Shown piece after piece: positions 24,785 to 35,000 of a stretch of DNA of 56,047 nt. Where the stretch lies: assembly GCF_014649995.1 (NCBI RefSeq), contig NZ_BMUC01000015.1, positions 35,583 through 91,629 on the forward strand. The letters run 5' to 3'. A program made the translations under genes and the position numbers. Under the pieces are notes generated by a model that saw only the letters and a program-made list of their open reading frames with translations, was not told where the DNA came from and did not search any database. The stretch comes from Streptomyces griseoflavus. GTDB lineage: Bacteria > Actinomycetota > Actinomycetes > Streptomycetales > Streptomycetaceae. How positions within the stretch are numbered: the stretch's first letter is position 1; every line of letters begins with the position of its first letter.

Positions 24785-26200
24785 GTGTTTTCAGGCATTC
24801 CTTCTTCGCACGGCAACGGAGCGTCCCCGGTGCGGGCGTGGCTGGTGCTGTGCTGCATGGCCATGCTGCAGTTCTTCATCGCGGTGGACGTGACCGTCGT
24901 CAACATCGCCCTGCCCACGATCGGCGGCGACTTCGGGGTCGACGGTCACACCCTCGTCTGGGTCGTGGTCGGGTACACGATCACCGGCGGCGGGCTGCTG
25001 ATGCTCGGCGGCCGGCTGGGCGACGTGCTCGGCAGGCGCCGCGTCCTCCTGCTTGGCACCACGCTCTTCGGTGCCGCGTCCTTGCTGGCCGGGCTCGCGC
25101 CGTCCTTCGCCGTGCTGGTGACGGCCCGGCTGCTGCAGGGTGCCGGGGAAGCGATCGCGCTTCCGGCGGCGATGGCGGTGATCGTGCTCATGTTCCCCGA
25201 GGGGCCGCGCAGGTCGCGGGCGCTGGGCGTGTGGGCGGCCGTCGCGAGCTGTGGCCTCGTCCTCGGGTTCGTGGTCTCCGGGATCATCACCGAGCTGCTC
25301 GGCTGGCGGTGGATCTTCCTGGTGTCCGTGCCGTTCATCCTGGTCGTGCTCGCGGCAGCGGCCATTCTCCTGCCGAGCGAACGGCCGGCCGAGCCCACAC
25401 CTTTGGACCTTTCCGGTTCGCTCCTGCTGGTCGCGGCCCCGCTGCTGTTCACCCTCGGCATCGTCGAGGCAGGACAGGCGGTCAGCAAGCTGGCCTGGCT
25501 GCCGTCGGCGGCGTTGGCCGGCGCGGTGGCAGCCGGCGCCCTGTTCGTCAGGGCCGAGCGCCGTTCACGGAACCCGCTCGTGCCGCTGCGGTTCTTCCGC
25601 CACCGGCCACGCGTCCTGGCCAACTTCGCCACCGCTCTGCTGAGCGCGGCGCTGTCCACCTCGTTCCTGCTGTTCACCTACTACCTGCAGGACCGGTCGG
25701 GTGCCGGCCCGCTCCAGGCCGGTCTGACGATGCTGCCCTTGGCGGTGTCCCTGATCGTGGCCTCGGTGCTGGTTCCCCGGCTGCTCGGACGGTGGGGTGC
25801 CCGGGCCTGTGTCCTGGCCGGGATCGGCTTCACCGTGCTGGCGATGGCAGCCATCGTTCTGATCTCTTCCCTCGGGGCCACCGGCTGGGCGATGGTTCCG
25901 GCCATGGTGCTCATCGCGGCGGGGATGGGGTTCGGGGTCGTCGGGCTGCAGTACGTCGCGGTGACCGGAGTGACCGAGGAGGACGCCGGCATCGCCTCCG
26001 GCGTCCAGCGGGCCGCCGACCAACTGGGCGGTTCCACCGGTGTCACGCTTTACGTCGGCGTCGGGTTCGCTCCCGCGCTGGACGGCACCGACCCGTTTCT
26101 CGCCAGCAGCTTCCTGGCCATCGTCGGGCTCGCCGCGGCCGGGTGCGTCGCCTGGCGGATCTCCCCTCCCGCCGCGGTGACGGAGGAAACGCTCGGGTGA
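24785..26200 (+). CDS. MFS drug exporter, DHA2 family, 14 TM
   Basis: 471-residue pump. TM1 is LQFFIAVDVTVVNIALPTIGGDFG, followed by LVWVVVGYTITGGGLLMLGG, the loop RLGDVLGRRRVLLLG (motif A) and motif C-like helices. Its last helix ends GLAAAGCVAWRI. The start is uncertain: GTG 24785, with a GGAG nearby, gives a short hydrophilic N-terminus, and GTG 24722 would add 21 residues. A strong terminator follows eight bases after the stop. It faces away from the SnoaL-like gene; the same TetR may control it. Confidence 0.88.
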   Translation: MFSGIPSSHGNGASPVRAWLVLCCMAMLQFFIAVDVTVVNIALPTIGGDFGVDGHTLVWVVVGYTITGGGLLMLGGRLGDVLGRRRVLLLGTTLFGAASLLAGLAPSFAVLVTARLLQGAGEAIALPAAMAVIVLMFPEGPRRSRALGVWAAVASCGLVLGFVVSGIITELLGWRWIFLVSVPFILVVLAAAAILLPSERPAEPTPLDLSGSLLLVAAPLLFTLGIVEAGQAVSKLAWLPSAALAGAVAAGALFVRAERRSRNPLVPLRFFRHRPRVLANFATALLSAALSTSFLLFTYYLQDRSGAGPLQAGLTMLPLAVSLIVASVLVPRLLGRWGARACVLAGIGFTVLAMAAIVLISSLGATGWAMVPAMVLIAAGMGFGVVGLQYVAVTGVTEEDAGIASGVQRAADQLGGSTGVTLYVGVGFAPALDGTDPFLASSFLAIVGLAAAGCVAWRISPPAAVTEETLG

Positions 26201-26207
26201 TCCTGGG

Positions 26208-26249
26208 CAGGGCTGCGCCCGGCCGGCGGCCCGGCCGGGCGCAGCCCTG
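26208..26249 (+). terminator. Strong 19-bp-stem terminator after the MFS gene
   Basis: A perfect 19-bp GC-rich stem with a CGGC loop starts eight bases after the MFS stop codon. It has no T run. The remaining 260 bp up to the convergent inhibitor gene show nothing else. Confidence 0.85.
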
Positions 26250-26510
26250 GAACCAAAGGATCGCCGCGGGACTCTTCGAAGCCCTGCACCAGGCCGCGTT
26301 GGACGTCTATGGCCAGGCCATCGGCCTGGCCGGCCCGGGGTCAGACCGGGGCCGTGGTGCGTTGCGTCTTCGACAGCACCCCTCGGACCCGGTGACACCG
26401 CCCTCCAGGTCATTTCACGACAGGGGGCAACAGTCATGCCGGGTCCGGAGGCACACCGGTCCTCTTGCAGGACCGCGTCAGAGATTACGGGGCTGCCTCG
26501 GCGGCCGACG

Positions 26511-26960
26511 TCAGCAGTTGTTGGTCCAGCGGTGGCTGGCGATGTTGTTGTTCATCGACTGCCCCTGGCCGTCGTTGCCGTCCCACAGGAAGTAGATGCC
26601 CGTGAGGTTGTCGAGGTAGTAGCCGTTGGGCAGGCAGTTCCTGGAACCTACCCAGGAGGGCTTGTAGAACAGGTCGACGTCCTCGTAGGCGCCGGCGTAA
26701 CCGCGGTTCTCGAGGGAGCTTGCCCGGTTTCTCATGTTGATGCCGGAGCAGGTGTCCCAGTTGGCGTCGTTCTGCTGCCAGCGGCACTGCGCCCCGCCGC
26801 GCGCGAAGCCGTCCCATGCGTACAGGTAGCCGTCGGCGGCAGCGGCCACGGCACCCTTCGGAGCCGCCGGCAGCGGTGCGGGCTGTGCGGAGGCAGCGGG
26901 AGCGGCCGCACCCATGGCCATGAGCGTAAGGGCGGTCAGGGCAATACTGATCTTCTTCAT
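26511..26960 (-). CDS. Secreted peptidase inhibitor, family I36 (SMPI-like)
   Basis: 149 residues with a Sec signal (ISIALTALTLMAMGAAAPAASA). The mature domain has LYAWDGFARGGAQCRWQQND, DTCSGINMRNRASSLENRGY and GIYFLWDGNDG, typical of the small beta-sandwich I36 inhibitors of thermolysin-like metalloproteases. Four cysteines allow two disulfides. A snapalysin-type metalloprotease is encoded 2 kb away on the same strand. Whether the inhibitor acts on it is untested; SMPI classically targets M4 enzymes, not M7. Confidence 0.85.
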   Translation of the reverse strand: MKKISIALTALTLMAMGAAAPAASAQPAPLPAAPKGAVAAAADGYLYAWDGFARGGAQCRWQQNDANWDTCSGINMRNRASSLENRGYAGAYEDVDLFYKPSWVGSRNCLPNGYYLDNLTGIYFLWDGNDGQGQSMNNNIASHRWTNNC

Positions 26961-26997
26961 GGTGTCCTGTCTCCTGGTCGGTTGTTGTGACGGCCCG

Positions 26998-27885
26998 TCA
27001 CGACGGACGGACGGCGGCTCGGGCCCGCGGAAGTGCTTCGTTCTCCAACCTGAGCCTGGTGCGCACCTCGTCCGCGTACTCGTCGCGCAGCCGCTTGTCG
27101 TGCTGCGCGTCGAGACGGTGAGCGGTGCGGGAGAGGCCGGAACTCGCCGCGCAGCGTGCCTCGATGACCGCCACGCGTATTTCGTCTTTCCGGCTCCTGC
27201 GGTGATCCGGATTCAAGAATTCGGCACGGGCCTCCTGCGGGGTCTTGTAGGGAAGTCCGCGTACGCGCATGCATGCGGACCAGTCCTTGACCAGCCCCGC
27301 GAACTCGGCGTCGCCGGTGGTCATGCTGCTGCGCAGCGTTTCGAGAGCATCCGTGACGGTCAGAACCCGAAACCATGTCTCGAGGTCCCCGTAGAGCTCT
27401 TTCTGGGCATCTGCGGCGCACCCTCCCGCCACACGACTCACCGTCATGCCGTTCGGGGGGCGGACCGAGACACGCTTCCCGGTCCTCTCCCCGTGGAGTG
27501 CGTCCAGCGCACGCTGTCGCTCCGCCGGTGTCAGGCCGGCGAAGTACTGCCGGTTCGGGTCGGAGCCGCGCACCTCGGCCCGCCGAGCGAGGATGTCACT
27601 CCCGTATCCATGCCTGGATGCCCACTCCACGTCATCGACGACGTAGGGGAATTCGCGGTCGTCTGGTACAGGTCGCCGGGGCACCACCCAGGTTTTGAAG
27701 CCCTTGCCTGCCATGCAGGAACGGGTCAGCGTCTCCTCGGCCTCGTGCAGCAGATCCTTCTCCTCCTCGCTGAGCGCGTGAGGTCGCTGCGGGACCGTCG
27801 AAGACCGTGTGTGCGTGAGACCTATCGCTCCGACCGTTGTCGCGATGACGGCTACTGCGACGGCGGCTTTGTGGTGACAGCGCAC
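26998..27885 (-). CDS. Secreted or membrane-anchored protein of unknown function
   Basis: 295 residues. One N-terminal hydrophobic segment (AAVAVAVIATTVGAIGLTH) serves as signal or anchor. After it the protein is helical and charged, with few cysteines arranged singly (SCMAGKGFKTW, GGCAADAQ, SACMRVRGL, ARCAASSG), possibly forming two disulfides. The GTG at 27885 follows GGAGAGGG. It lies 37 bp upstream of the I36 inhibitor gene on the same strand, so the two probably form one transcript. Similar proteins occur in Streptomyces, but I cannot name a characterised family or function. Confidence 0.75.
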   Translation of the reverse strand: MRCHHKAAVAVAVIATTVGAIGLTHTRSSTVPQRPHALSEEEKDLLHEAEETLTRSCMAGKGFKTWVVPRRPVPDDREFPYVVDDVEWASRHGYGSDILARRAEVRGSDPNRQYFAGLTPAERQRALDALHGERTGKRVSVRPPNGMTVSRVAGGCAADAQKELYGDLETWFRVLTVTDALETLRSSMTTGDAEFAGLVKDWSACMRVRGLPYKTPQEARAEFLNPDHRRSRKDEIRVAVIEARCAASSGLSRTAHRLDAQHDKRLRDEYADEVRTRLRLENEALPRARAAVRPS

Positions 27886-28089
27886 TAGGGTTCCCTCTCC
27901 TGCGGTTCACAGCGCAACAGGCCTTACTGATCAGGCGGTTGGCGTACGCGATCGCTCGGTCGTCAGCTTGCGTCGATCAGGTTCTGCACCGCGAGGTTTC
28001 CTGCCACGATTCGAGCAGGTTCGAAGGGACGACCGCGGGCGCGGCGCGACCGGGCAGCGGGAGGGTCACGATCGAGCTCGCCGTCGACG

Positions 28090-28720
28090 CCGCCGGGCTC
28101 GCCCTCTCCCGCTTCGCTGTCTCGCCTGCTTTCGCCGGGCAACTCGACCCACTCCGCACCGGGCCAACCCCGACGGCACTCAAACCACCGAGCTGACCTC
28201 CGGACCGGTGCGGGTCCGGCGGGCCGGTGCGTGGCGCAAGGCCGATGCCACGCTGACCAGGGCCGGTGGAGGCGAAGGAGCGTCCCAACGCGCTATGCCT
28301 GGCCGACAAGGGCGGCACCGCGCCGCGTTCGCCGGCCGCCGCCCCTGACGATGCCCGACGTGATCTCGTCACCCTGGGCAGTGGTGAGCAGGCCATGACG
28401 CTGCAGTGGAAGGGTGCTCTTCCCGCGCCAGAGCCGGACGGCACCACTGCTCGCCACCCGGAGGACGTGCCGGGCGCCGACGTCATCGTCGAGGCGACGC
28501 GGACCGGCTTCGAGCAGTACGTCGAGATCGGAGAAAGGCTCTCCGGCGCACCTATTCGTACACGCTGCCGGTCAAGGCCAATGGGCTGAAGGACAAGACG
28601 AACGAGGACGGTTCGGTGACGTGTACCGACGCCGAGACCGGTGAGCGGCCCGCGACGATTCCCCCGTCCTGTGGAACGCCTCGCTGGACGAGCGGTCAGG
28701 CGAGCACACCCGCCGGTCCC
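28090..28720 (+). pseudogene. Decayed N-terminal part of a large cell-surface RHS/DNRLRE-type protein
   Basis: Pieces in three frames line up with the N-terminal region shared by large Streptomyces wall-associated RHS or DNRLRE proteins. First comes TELTSGPVRVRRAGAWRKA. Next is RRDLVTLGSGEQAMTLQWKG with PGADVIVEATRTGFEQYVE, then YSYTLPVKANGLK and GSVTCTDAETGERPAT, and finally LWNASLDERSGEHTR in a further frame. Several frameshifts break it, and the rest of the protein is absent. Such proteins are often polymorphic toxins; no toxin end or immunity gene is found here. Sequence from 27886 to 28089 and from 28720 to 28919 holds nothing recognisable. Confidence 0.6.
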
Positions 28721-28919
28721 GCGAACCGCGCGAGCGGCGGCCGCATGGGCCCCGTGCAGCCACCGCTGCGGCCGCAGGTCCGCCTTCGCCCGCCTGCTGC
28801 CCTCCCCCACGTCGTCGCAGGGCAACACGCTCTGCGCCCAGGTCCTCGTCGGCCGTCGCCGCTGTCCCTCGGCTGGTGTCGTTGTGCGGGGACGGGACGC
28901 CCCCGCACAACGGCGCGGG

Positions 28920-29483
28920 TCAGTCCACGGTCACCACATCGCGCGCGACCTCCGCCAGGCTGGCGGACAGGGCGCCGAACCTGCTCTCGACCGCCGCCTT
29001 CTCGGCCGCGTTCGGGTACGGGTTCGTGCACGAAACACCGGCGCTGCTTCCCGACATCAGGCTGGTACAGGGGCCGGGTTTACGGTCCGGCAGGCCCAGG
29101 ATGTGGCCGAGTTCGTGCGACGAGATGCGGATCGTGTCGTACCCCTGGTCGACCGCCTGGCGCCCGATGTACACGGTTCCGTTGCCGAGCGAGGTGGTCA
29201 GGGCCCGGGGCCAGCCGTTGTCGGCCAGGATCCGGATGTTGGCGCGTTGTCCGGCGGCGGCCGGGCGCAGTTCGACTCCGTCCACGCTGGCGTTCCAGAT
29301 CGCCGCACCCCGGTCGACGGCGGCCCTGAACTCCGCCGAGGCACTGGCGTCGTAGGTCACGACGCGAGCCGCCTGGGACTGGTCGGCGGGGCCTGTCGAT
29401 GCCGCGTAGGCCTGGCCACCGACCAGAGTGCAGGCCACCGTGAGGGCGGCGCTGAGGACATGGGCGAGCGGGCGTAAGTGCAT
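28920..29483 (-). CDS. snpA: Snapalysin family secreted zinc metalloprotease (M7)
   Basis: 187 residues. A signal peptide (LAHVLSAALTVACTLVGGQAYA) is followed by a short propeptide region and a compact catalytic domain. The zinc site HELGHILGLPD (residues 123-133) is the HExxHxxGxxD motif typical of snapalysin, where Asp replaces the third His. Two late cysteines flank a SLMSG turn, matching the Met-turn. The ATG at 29483 has AGGAGG. The LysR-type activator snpR usually sits beside snpA in Streptomyces; none is present here. It is divergent from the lanthipeptide precursor gene. Confidence 0.92.
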   Translation of the reverse strand: MHLRPLAHVLSAALTVACTLVGGQAYAASTGPADQSQAARVVTYDASASAEFRAAVDRGAAIWNASVDGVELRPAAAGQRANIRILADNGWPRALTTSLGNGTVYIGRQAVDQGYDTIRISSHELGHILGLPDRKPGPCTSLMSGSSAGVSCTNPYPNAAEKAAVESRFGALSASLAEVARDVVTVD

Positions 29484-29940
29484 GGTCGACCTCCTGAGAA
29501 GTGGCGTGCTCATGTCACCTTGTTCCGCTGGGCTGTCTGCCCATGTCCGGCAGGCCCCAATCCGTCAATCGGCACCGCCTGCCTGGTGAGCACGCCCGTC
29601 ACCCACGGAGCCCAGCGCCTCGAACGAAGCAGCGCCCAGGGGCTCCCGGCGCACCTGGCCGACGCGCCGGGTGAAAGGTCGTCCCGCCCGATGACAGCAC
29701 AGCAGATGAACGACCTGGCGGCGCGGGAGCAGCGAGTGGAACTCTCCCCGCTGAGAGGCGGTGTTGGACGAAGGCAGGACGGGCAGGTGACCTTCTGCTG
29801 GACCGGTGTTGATCGTGGACAGGGTTGAGTAACGGTGCTCGGCTGGCATGGCTCTCGGGGACGCGAGAGAATGAAGACAGGCACGGAGGCCCGCAGCTGC
29901 CGGCATGTCGGGCCGCCCCGATCGCCCTGGGGAGAACGTC
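29484..29940. other. 457-bp divergent intergenic region upstream of snpA and the lanthipeptide set
   Basis: It must contain the promoters for the snapalysin gene (minus) and the precursor gene (plus). Open frames here have no recognisable product. I could not identify a palindrome or a sigma-factor consensus with confidence. Confidence 0.5.
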
Positions 29941-30621
29941 ATGCCCGACCCCATGGACAATAACGCTTCCAGGGACGTCGAAGGCCCCCAAGATCCTCTG
30001 GTCGAAAAGCTGCGCCCGGACCCCTCACAACCGCCGGAATCCGGTCTGACCGTGAGCGGGCTGTTGGGAGACAGTGATCGCCCCGGCCACAGGCGTCTCT
30101 ACCTCACGAAAGGGCTCGACTCCTTCATCGAGTTCTCCGTCAGCGACGTCCTCGACAGCTCGCGAATCCCGTCCGAGAGGGCACCGTTCGTCGGTGCCGA
30201 AGCAACTCAGCTGACGCTCAGAAAAGGCGCCCACATCGCCCACACACGCACGACATCGGTGCGCCCGCCGGACGAGTTCGACCTTGACCTCCGGCAAAGG
30301 CGAGCGACACCATTCGGCGGACCCGGCCGCCGCGGCCCTCAGCCAACCCGGCGTCGGCCGCAGTTCCGTGCCGCCGTGTATGACGAGAACACGAACCCGG
30401 TGGACTATTACACGCAGCCGATTCTCACGGACCCAGAGGGGGACTGCCGGCCGGTCCCGTGGACCGAGGGGTTCTGGACGTGTACGTGCGGGGACTGGGG
30501 ATGTACCAACACGTGCGACATCTGGCCCACCTGCGAGTCGACCTGCACGGGTTGTCTTCCGGACGAGGACTGGGACAAGACGCTGAGCTGTATCGAGACA
30601 GCCTGCAGTCCACGCTGCTGA
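29941..30621 (+). CDS. Lanthipeptide-like precursor with FDLD leader motif and Cys-rich C-terminus
   Basis: 226-residue probable RiPP precursor. The ATG at 29941 has GGGGAG seven bases upstream; an in-frame start at 29905 is less likely. Residues 35-105 form an unusual, probably folded N-terminal part (RRLYLTKGLDSFIEFSVSDV, then APFVGAEATQLTLRKGAHIA). Residues 113-117 read FDLDL, like the leader motif of FxLD-family class I lanthipeptides. An Arg-rich linker follows (118-143, with RQRR, GRR and TRRRP). The last 58 residues hold 11 Cys and 12 to 13 Thr/Ser: WTEGFWTCTCGDWGC, TNTCDIWPTC, ESTCTGC, LSCIETACSPRC. LanC and LanB genes follow at once. It is much longer than ordinary LanA peptides. The family assignment is inference from motif and context. 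Confidence 0.8.
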   Translation: MPDPMDNNASRDVEGPQDPLVEKLRPDPSQPPESGLTVSGLLGDSDRPGHRRLYLTKGLDSFIEFSVSDVLDSSRIPSERAPFVGAEATQLTLRKGAHIAHTRTTSVRPPDEFDLDLRQRRATPFGGPGRRGPQPTRRRPQFRAAVYDENTNPVDYYTQPILTDPEGDCRPVPWTEGFWTCTCGDWGCTNTCDIWPTCESTCTGCLPDEDWDKTLSCIETACSPRC

Positions 30622-30683
30622 GCCCTTCGCAGCAGTTGCCCAAGCTGCCCCCACCACCAAGTCCCCACGGGTTGGGAGTCCAA

Positions 30684-32036
30684 GTGACGGAGTCCGCCAC
30701 GCCTGACAAGGAACTGTCGCCGGCCTGGGTCAGCACCCTCGACGCAACCCGGCAGAGCACGGTGCTTTTCGTGGTACGGGATGTAGCTGTCCGTACCACT
30801 GATCGCGAACGTATCGCTCAGTCACTGCCCCTGGCCCGCCGCCAGACGCGCTATCCGGAATCGGTGCACTGGAACCCGTACGGACTCGCAGCAGGACACG
30901 CCGGAATCGCTGTGATGTGCTCCTATCTCGATCGGTGCCTCCCAGGGGAAGGGTGGGACGCGGTCGGCCACGGTTTCCTCGCCGAAGGGGTGACTGCTCT
31001 CGAAGACCGTGGCCCGAAGCATGCTGGGCTGTTCGCCGGACTCGGCGGTTTCGCCTTCGCAGTGGAATCGTTGAGCCGTAGCGGCGACCGGTACCAGCGG
31101 GCACTCGCCGCTGCCGACGAACTGCTGGCACCGCAGGCATCGGAACTCGCCGCACTACTGGACACCACCAGGTCCGGCATGCCGGTGAGTGCTTTCGATC
31201 TGGTCTCCGGGGTGAGTGGCGTGACGGCGTACCTCTTGAAGCGCGACTCTCTCGGCGTACTGTCGGACGTTCTCACCGCGCTCGTCCACCTTGCCGAACC
31301 CTCCCGAGACGCGCCCCGTTGGGCCACCCCGCCGGAACTGCTGCTCTCCGAGTCGACGCGCCAGACGTATCCGTCGGGCCAGCTCAACTGTGGGCTGGCA
31401 CACGGGATACCCGGACCCCTGGCAGTACTGTCCCTCGCTCTGCAGGGCGGTTACGAGGTTCCCGGTCAGCGCGAGGCGGTGCGGTCCCTGGCCCAATGGC
31501 TACTCTCGCAGCGGGTCGAGGACGCATGGGGAGGCGGCTGGCCCGACGCCGTACCGCTGACACCCACGGGACGACCGGCTCCCGGTGGGGCCTACGGCGC
31601 GACAAGAGGTGCCTGGTGCTACGGCACTCCAGGGGTCGCGCGTTCCCTATGGCTGGCCGGGGAAGCCCTCGATGACGGCGGGCTGCGCGCCGCTGCGGTC
31701 GAGGGAATCACCAGCGTCCTGCGACGACCCCCCGAGTTGCGCCACCTCGCCTCCCCCACCTACTGCCATGGTGTAGCGGGGCTGCTCCAGATCGTCCTGC
31801 GCTTTTCGAGAGACAACCCATCGGACACCCTCGCGGACGCGTCGACCGGACTGGTCGATCAGCTTTTGGCCGCATACGATCCCGAGCGGCCGTTCGGCTA
31901 TGCCTCCCGGGAGGCGGCGAACATCGGCGTGGACCGGGCCGGCCTGCTCGACGGCGCCGCCGGTGTCGCCATGACCCTCCTGGCCGCAGCCACCGAGACC
32001 GAGCCGGTCTGGGATCGGATGTTCCTCCTCTCATGA
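30684..32036 (+). CDS. lanC: Lanthionine synthetase C-like cyclase (LanC)
   Basis: About 450 residues of alpha/alpha toroid. LanC enzymes add cysteine thiols to dehydrated Ser/Thr to close lanthionine rings. The zinc ligands are intact: the Cys in LNCGLAHGIPG (about residue 235), the Cys in GAWCYGTPGVARS (about 311) and the Cys-His pair in YCHGVAGLLQ (about 361-362). GTG 30684 is chosen because GGGAG precedes it and it clears the precursor stop by 62 bp; the frame is open further upstream inside the precursor gene. The end overlaps lanB by four bases (ATGA). It is expected to act with LanB on the precursor next door. Confidence 0.9.
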   Translation: MTESATPDKELSPAWVSTLDATRQSTVLFVVRDVAVRTTDRERIAQSLPLARRQTRYPESVHWNPYGLAAGHAGIAVMCSYLDRCLPGEGWDAVGHGFLAEGVTALEDRGPKHAGLFAGLGGFAFAVESLSRSGDRYQRALAAADELLAPQASELAALLDTTRSGMPVSAFDLVSGVSGVTAYLLKRDSLGVLSDVLTALVHLAEPSRDAPRWATPPELLLSESTRQTYPSGQLNCGLAHGIPGPLAVLSLALQGGYEVPGQREAVRSLAQWLLSQRVEDAWGGGWPDAVPLTPTGRPAPGGAYGATRGAWCYGTPGVARSLWLAGEALDDGGLRAAAVEGITSVLRRPPELRHLASPTYCHGVAGLLQIVLRFSRDNPSDTLADASTGLVDQLLAAYDPERPFGYASREAANIGVDRAGLLDGAAGVAMTLLAAATETEPVWDRMFLLS

Positions 32037-35000
32037 CCAGAACTGCCCGCGGCCGATCCGCACGCCAGGCCCACCGGTCTCCCCTGTACGAGCCGCTCGG
32101 CTGGGCCGTCGTACGGGCCCCGCTCCTCCCGGCGGACGCCCGCGATGCCACTCTCACGCCTCGGTCCGACTCCTCGATGCTGCCCCCTGATCCGCTCCTG
32201 GCCCTCGCGATACGGGTGGCCAGTCCAGATCTGACCGCCGCGCTGGAACGGACCGGCCCGCAGGACAGCCGGGGTCCACGCCTGGCCCGCAAGCTCAGGC
32301 GCTACCTCATCAGAATGACCACCAGACCGACGCCCTTCGGCCTGTTCGCAGGAGTCGGCCTGGTGAGCTGGGCCACCGCCACGGACCTCGCGATCGTCCC
32401 GGCCGCATCACACACGCACACACGGGCCGATATGGGATGGCTGCACGAGCTGACCGAGCGGCTCAGCCACGACCCGGACATCGGCCCACACCTGCGCATG
32501 ATGGCCAGTCCGTCCGTCCTTCTACACGGTGGCCGCGCCCTCCTCACAGAGGGGTCGGCGGCAGGCGGCTCCGTACGCGCCACCGCCGCCGTACGGCTTG
32601 TGCTGAGTGCGGCACAGGCGGTCACCTCGCGGACCGACCTGGTGCAGGCGGTCCGCGGAATACCCGGTGCTACTCCGGACAAGGCTGACCGGTTGGTCGA
32701 CGACCTGTCGGCTCAGGGCTTCCTCATCTCCGAGCTGAGCCAGGCACCGACCTGCGGCGATCCGATGACGCGGTTGCGCAGGTCCCTCGAGGCAACCCCT
32801 TCGGAACGAGCACAAGCCATCGCTCGGCAACTGGCCCAGCTGAGCGACGAACTGGCCGGATGGGACGAGCTACCTCTCGACCGGAAGGCAGACCACCTGC
32901 AGCACCTGCAGCACCAGGTTGCTGATTTTCACCCTTCCAAGTCCGCAACAGCCGGCGGCACGGGGAGGAGCCACAGCAAACTCCTGCAGACCGACACAGC
33001 TCTCTCACTGCGGTCCACCCGACTGCACGCCTCAGTTGCCTCCGAAGCGGCCGAGGCCGCTGAGGTGCTCCTGCGTCTCAGCCGTCTCCCGGCGGGCTTG
33101 CCGCACCTGATGGAGTACCGGCGGGCTTTCGAAAGCCGGTACGGACCGCACCGCTGGGTCCCGCTACTGGAGCTGCTCGACCCCGCAACGGGGCTCGGAC
33201 CGCCGTCCTCGCACGGCGCGGGCGAGCCCAGGCACGGTCCGCGCGACCAACTACTCCTCAACCTCGCCGTAACGGCCAACCGGGAGCGTCGTCGGGTGGT
33301 GGAGCTGGACGACGACCTCCTTGCCCAGTTGGCCACGTCCGATCCTGTCCCCGAGAATGTCCCGCCGTCAGTTGAGTTGTCCTTCTTCGTCGCCGCCACC
33401 TCGCCGGCCGCCATCGACAGAGGCGACTTCCGGATCGTCATCGGCCCCAGCCTCGGGGCGTCCGCTGCCGGCCGCGGCCTGGGGAGGTTTGCCAGTCTCC
33501 TCGGACCGCCCTCTGAGGCGGCGCTGGCCGAACTCGCACGCATCGAGCAAGCGGCCGATCCCGGCACGCTCATGGCTGAGGTCGTCTATTCACCCGACCC
33601 TCCACGCTCCGCGAACGTGGCGCTGAGGCCTGCGGTACGGCGACACGAGATCCTCATCGACGCCTGGCCCGGCGTATCGGCTGAGGGCGTGATACCGGCG
33701 CGCGAACTCGTAGTCGGCCTCAGGAACGGGAGCTTCGTGATCGGTTGGCCGGCGGGGGGAGCCGAGGTCGTCGGTCTCCAAGGCCACATGCTCAACACGC
33801 GGAGGGCGCCGGCCGCCGTCAAGTTCCTCTCCGACGTCGCCCACGACGGCCGGTGCCGGTTCACCGCCTTCTCCTGGGGACCTGCGGCCGAACTCGGCTA
33901 CCTGCCAAGGGTCCAGCGCCACCGCACCGTGCTGGCCCCCGCCCAGTGGCGGCTCGACCCGGCCACCGTCGCAGAGTCCGAACCCGACGACGGCTTCGCA
34001 CCAGCGCTCTCCACCTGGCGGACCACATGGGATGTACCCAGCCACGTCTACCTGACGGTCGCCGACAACCGGCTGCTCCTCGACCTGGACGACGAACGGG
34101 ATGTCGAGCTGCTCCGGGAGGAACTCAGGACGGGCGTCCCAGGTGGGTCTGCACTGCTTCAGGAAGCCCTGCCCGGACTGGAGCACGCCTGGCTGCCGGG
34201 AACCGACGGCGGCCACCTCTGCGAAGTCGTGGCACCCCTCGTCCGCCATGGCGGTGTGCGCCCCGCTGACGATGGACCGTCCGTCATGCACGTGGTCGAC
34301 CCCGTACAACGGCTCCGTCCCCCGGGCAGCGACTGGCTGTACTTGAAGCTGTACTGCGACGTGCACCGAGAAGAGGATCTGATCGGCGGACCTCTACGTG
34401 CCTTCGCCGAACACGCCACCCGGTCCGGTCTCGCGGATGGTTGGTTCTTCGTCCGCTACGCGGATCCCGAGTGCCACGTCCGCCTCCGCTTCCACGGAGA
34501 TCCAGTTGCGCTCACCGGCCCGCTGGTGGAGAAGGTCTGCGCCTGGGTCGGGAGACTGACGGCTGAAGGCTTCTGCGGGAAGTTCTGCTTCGAGACGTAC
34601 GAGCGTGAAGTGGAGAGGTACGGAGGCGAGGCCGGGATGGCGGCGGCAGAGGCGCTCTTCATGGCTGACAGCCCGGTCGTCGCCGAGATGCTGCGGGGCC
34701 GTGCCGAAGGCCGGCTCGGCCGAGATCTACTGGAGTTGGCCGTGGTCAGCATCGACGACCTCCTGGCTTGCCTGGGCCTGCCCCCGGAAGAACGAGCGGC
34801 TTTCGGCTACGGCGATCCGCTGTCGTCACACCTCGGCGGCTCCGAGTACCGCAAGCGGCAACGTGCCCTGCGGCAAGCGCTGGGAGACGCCCCGCCCGGC
34901 GACGACGAAGTGACCCAGCTACTCAACGCCCGTCGGCAGGCACTCGAGCCTGCCATCGCCCAGGTCACCACATTGCACAGCGATGGCGGTCTGTGGCGGT

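Noticed and set aside
24637-26595. 652-codon plus-strand frame overlapping the second DHA2 pump
   Set aside because: Arg/Gly-rich shadow in a shifted frame with no domains; the pump frame has all MFS motifs.
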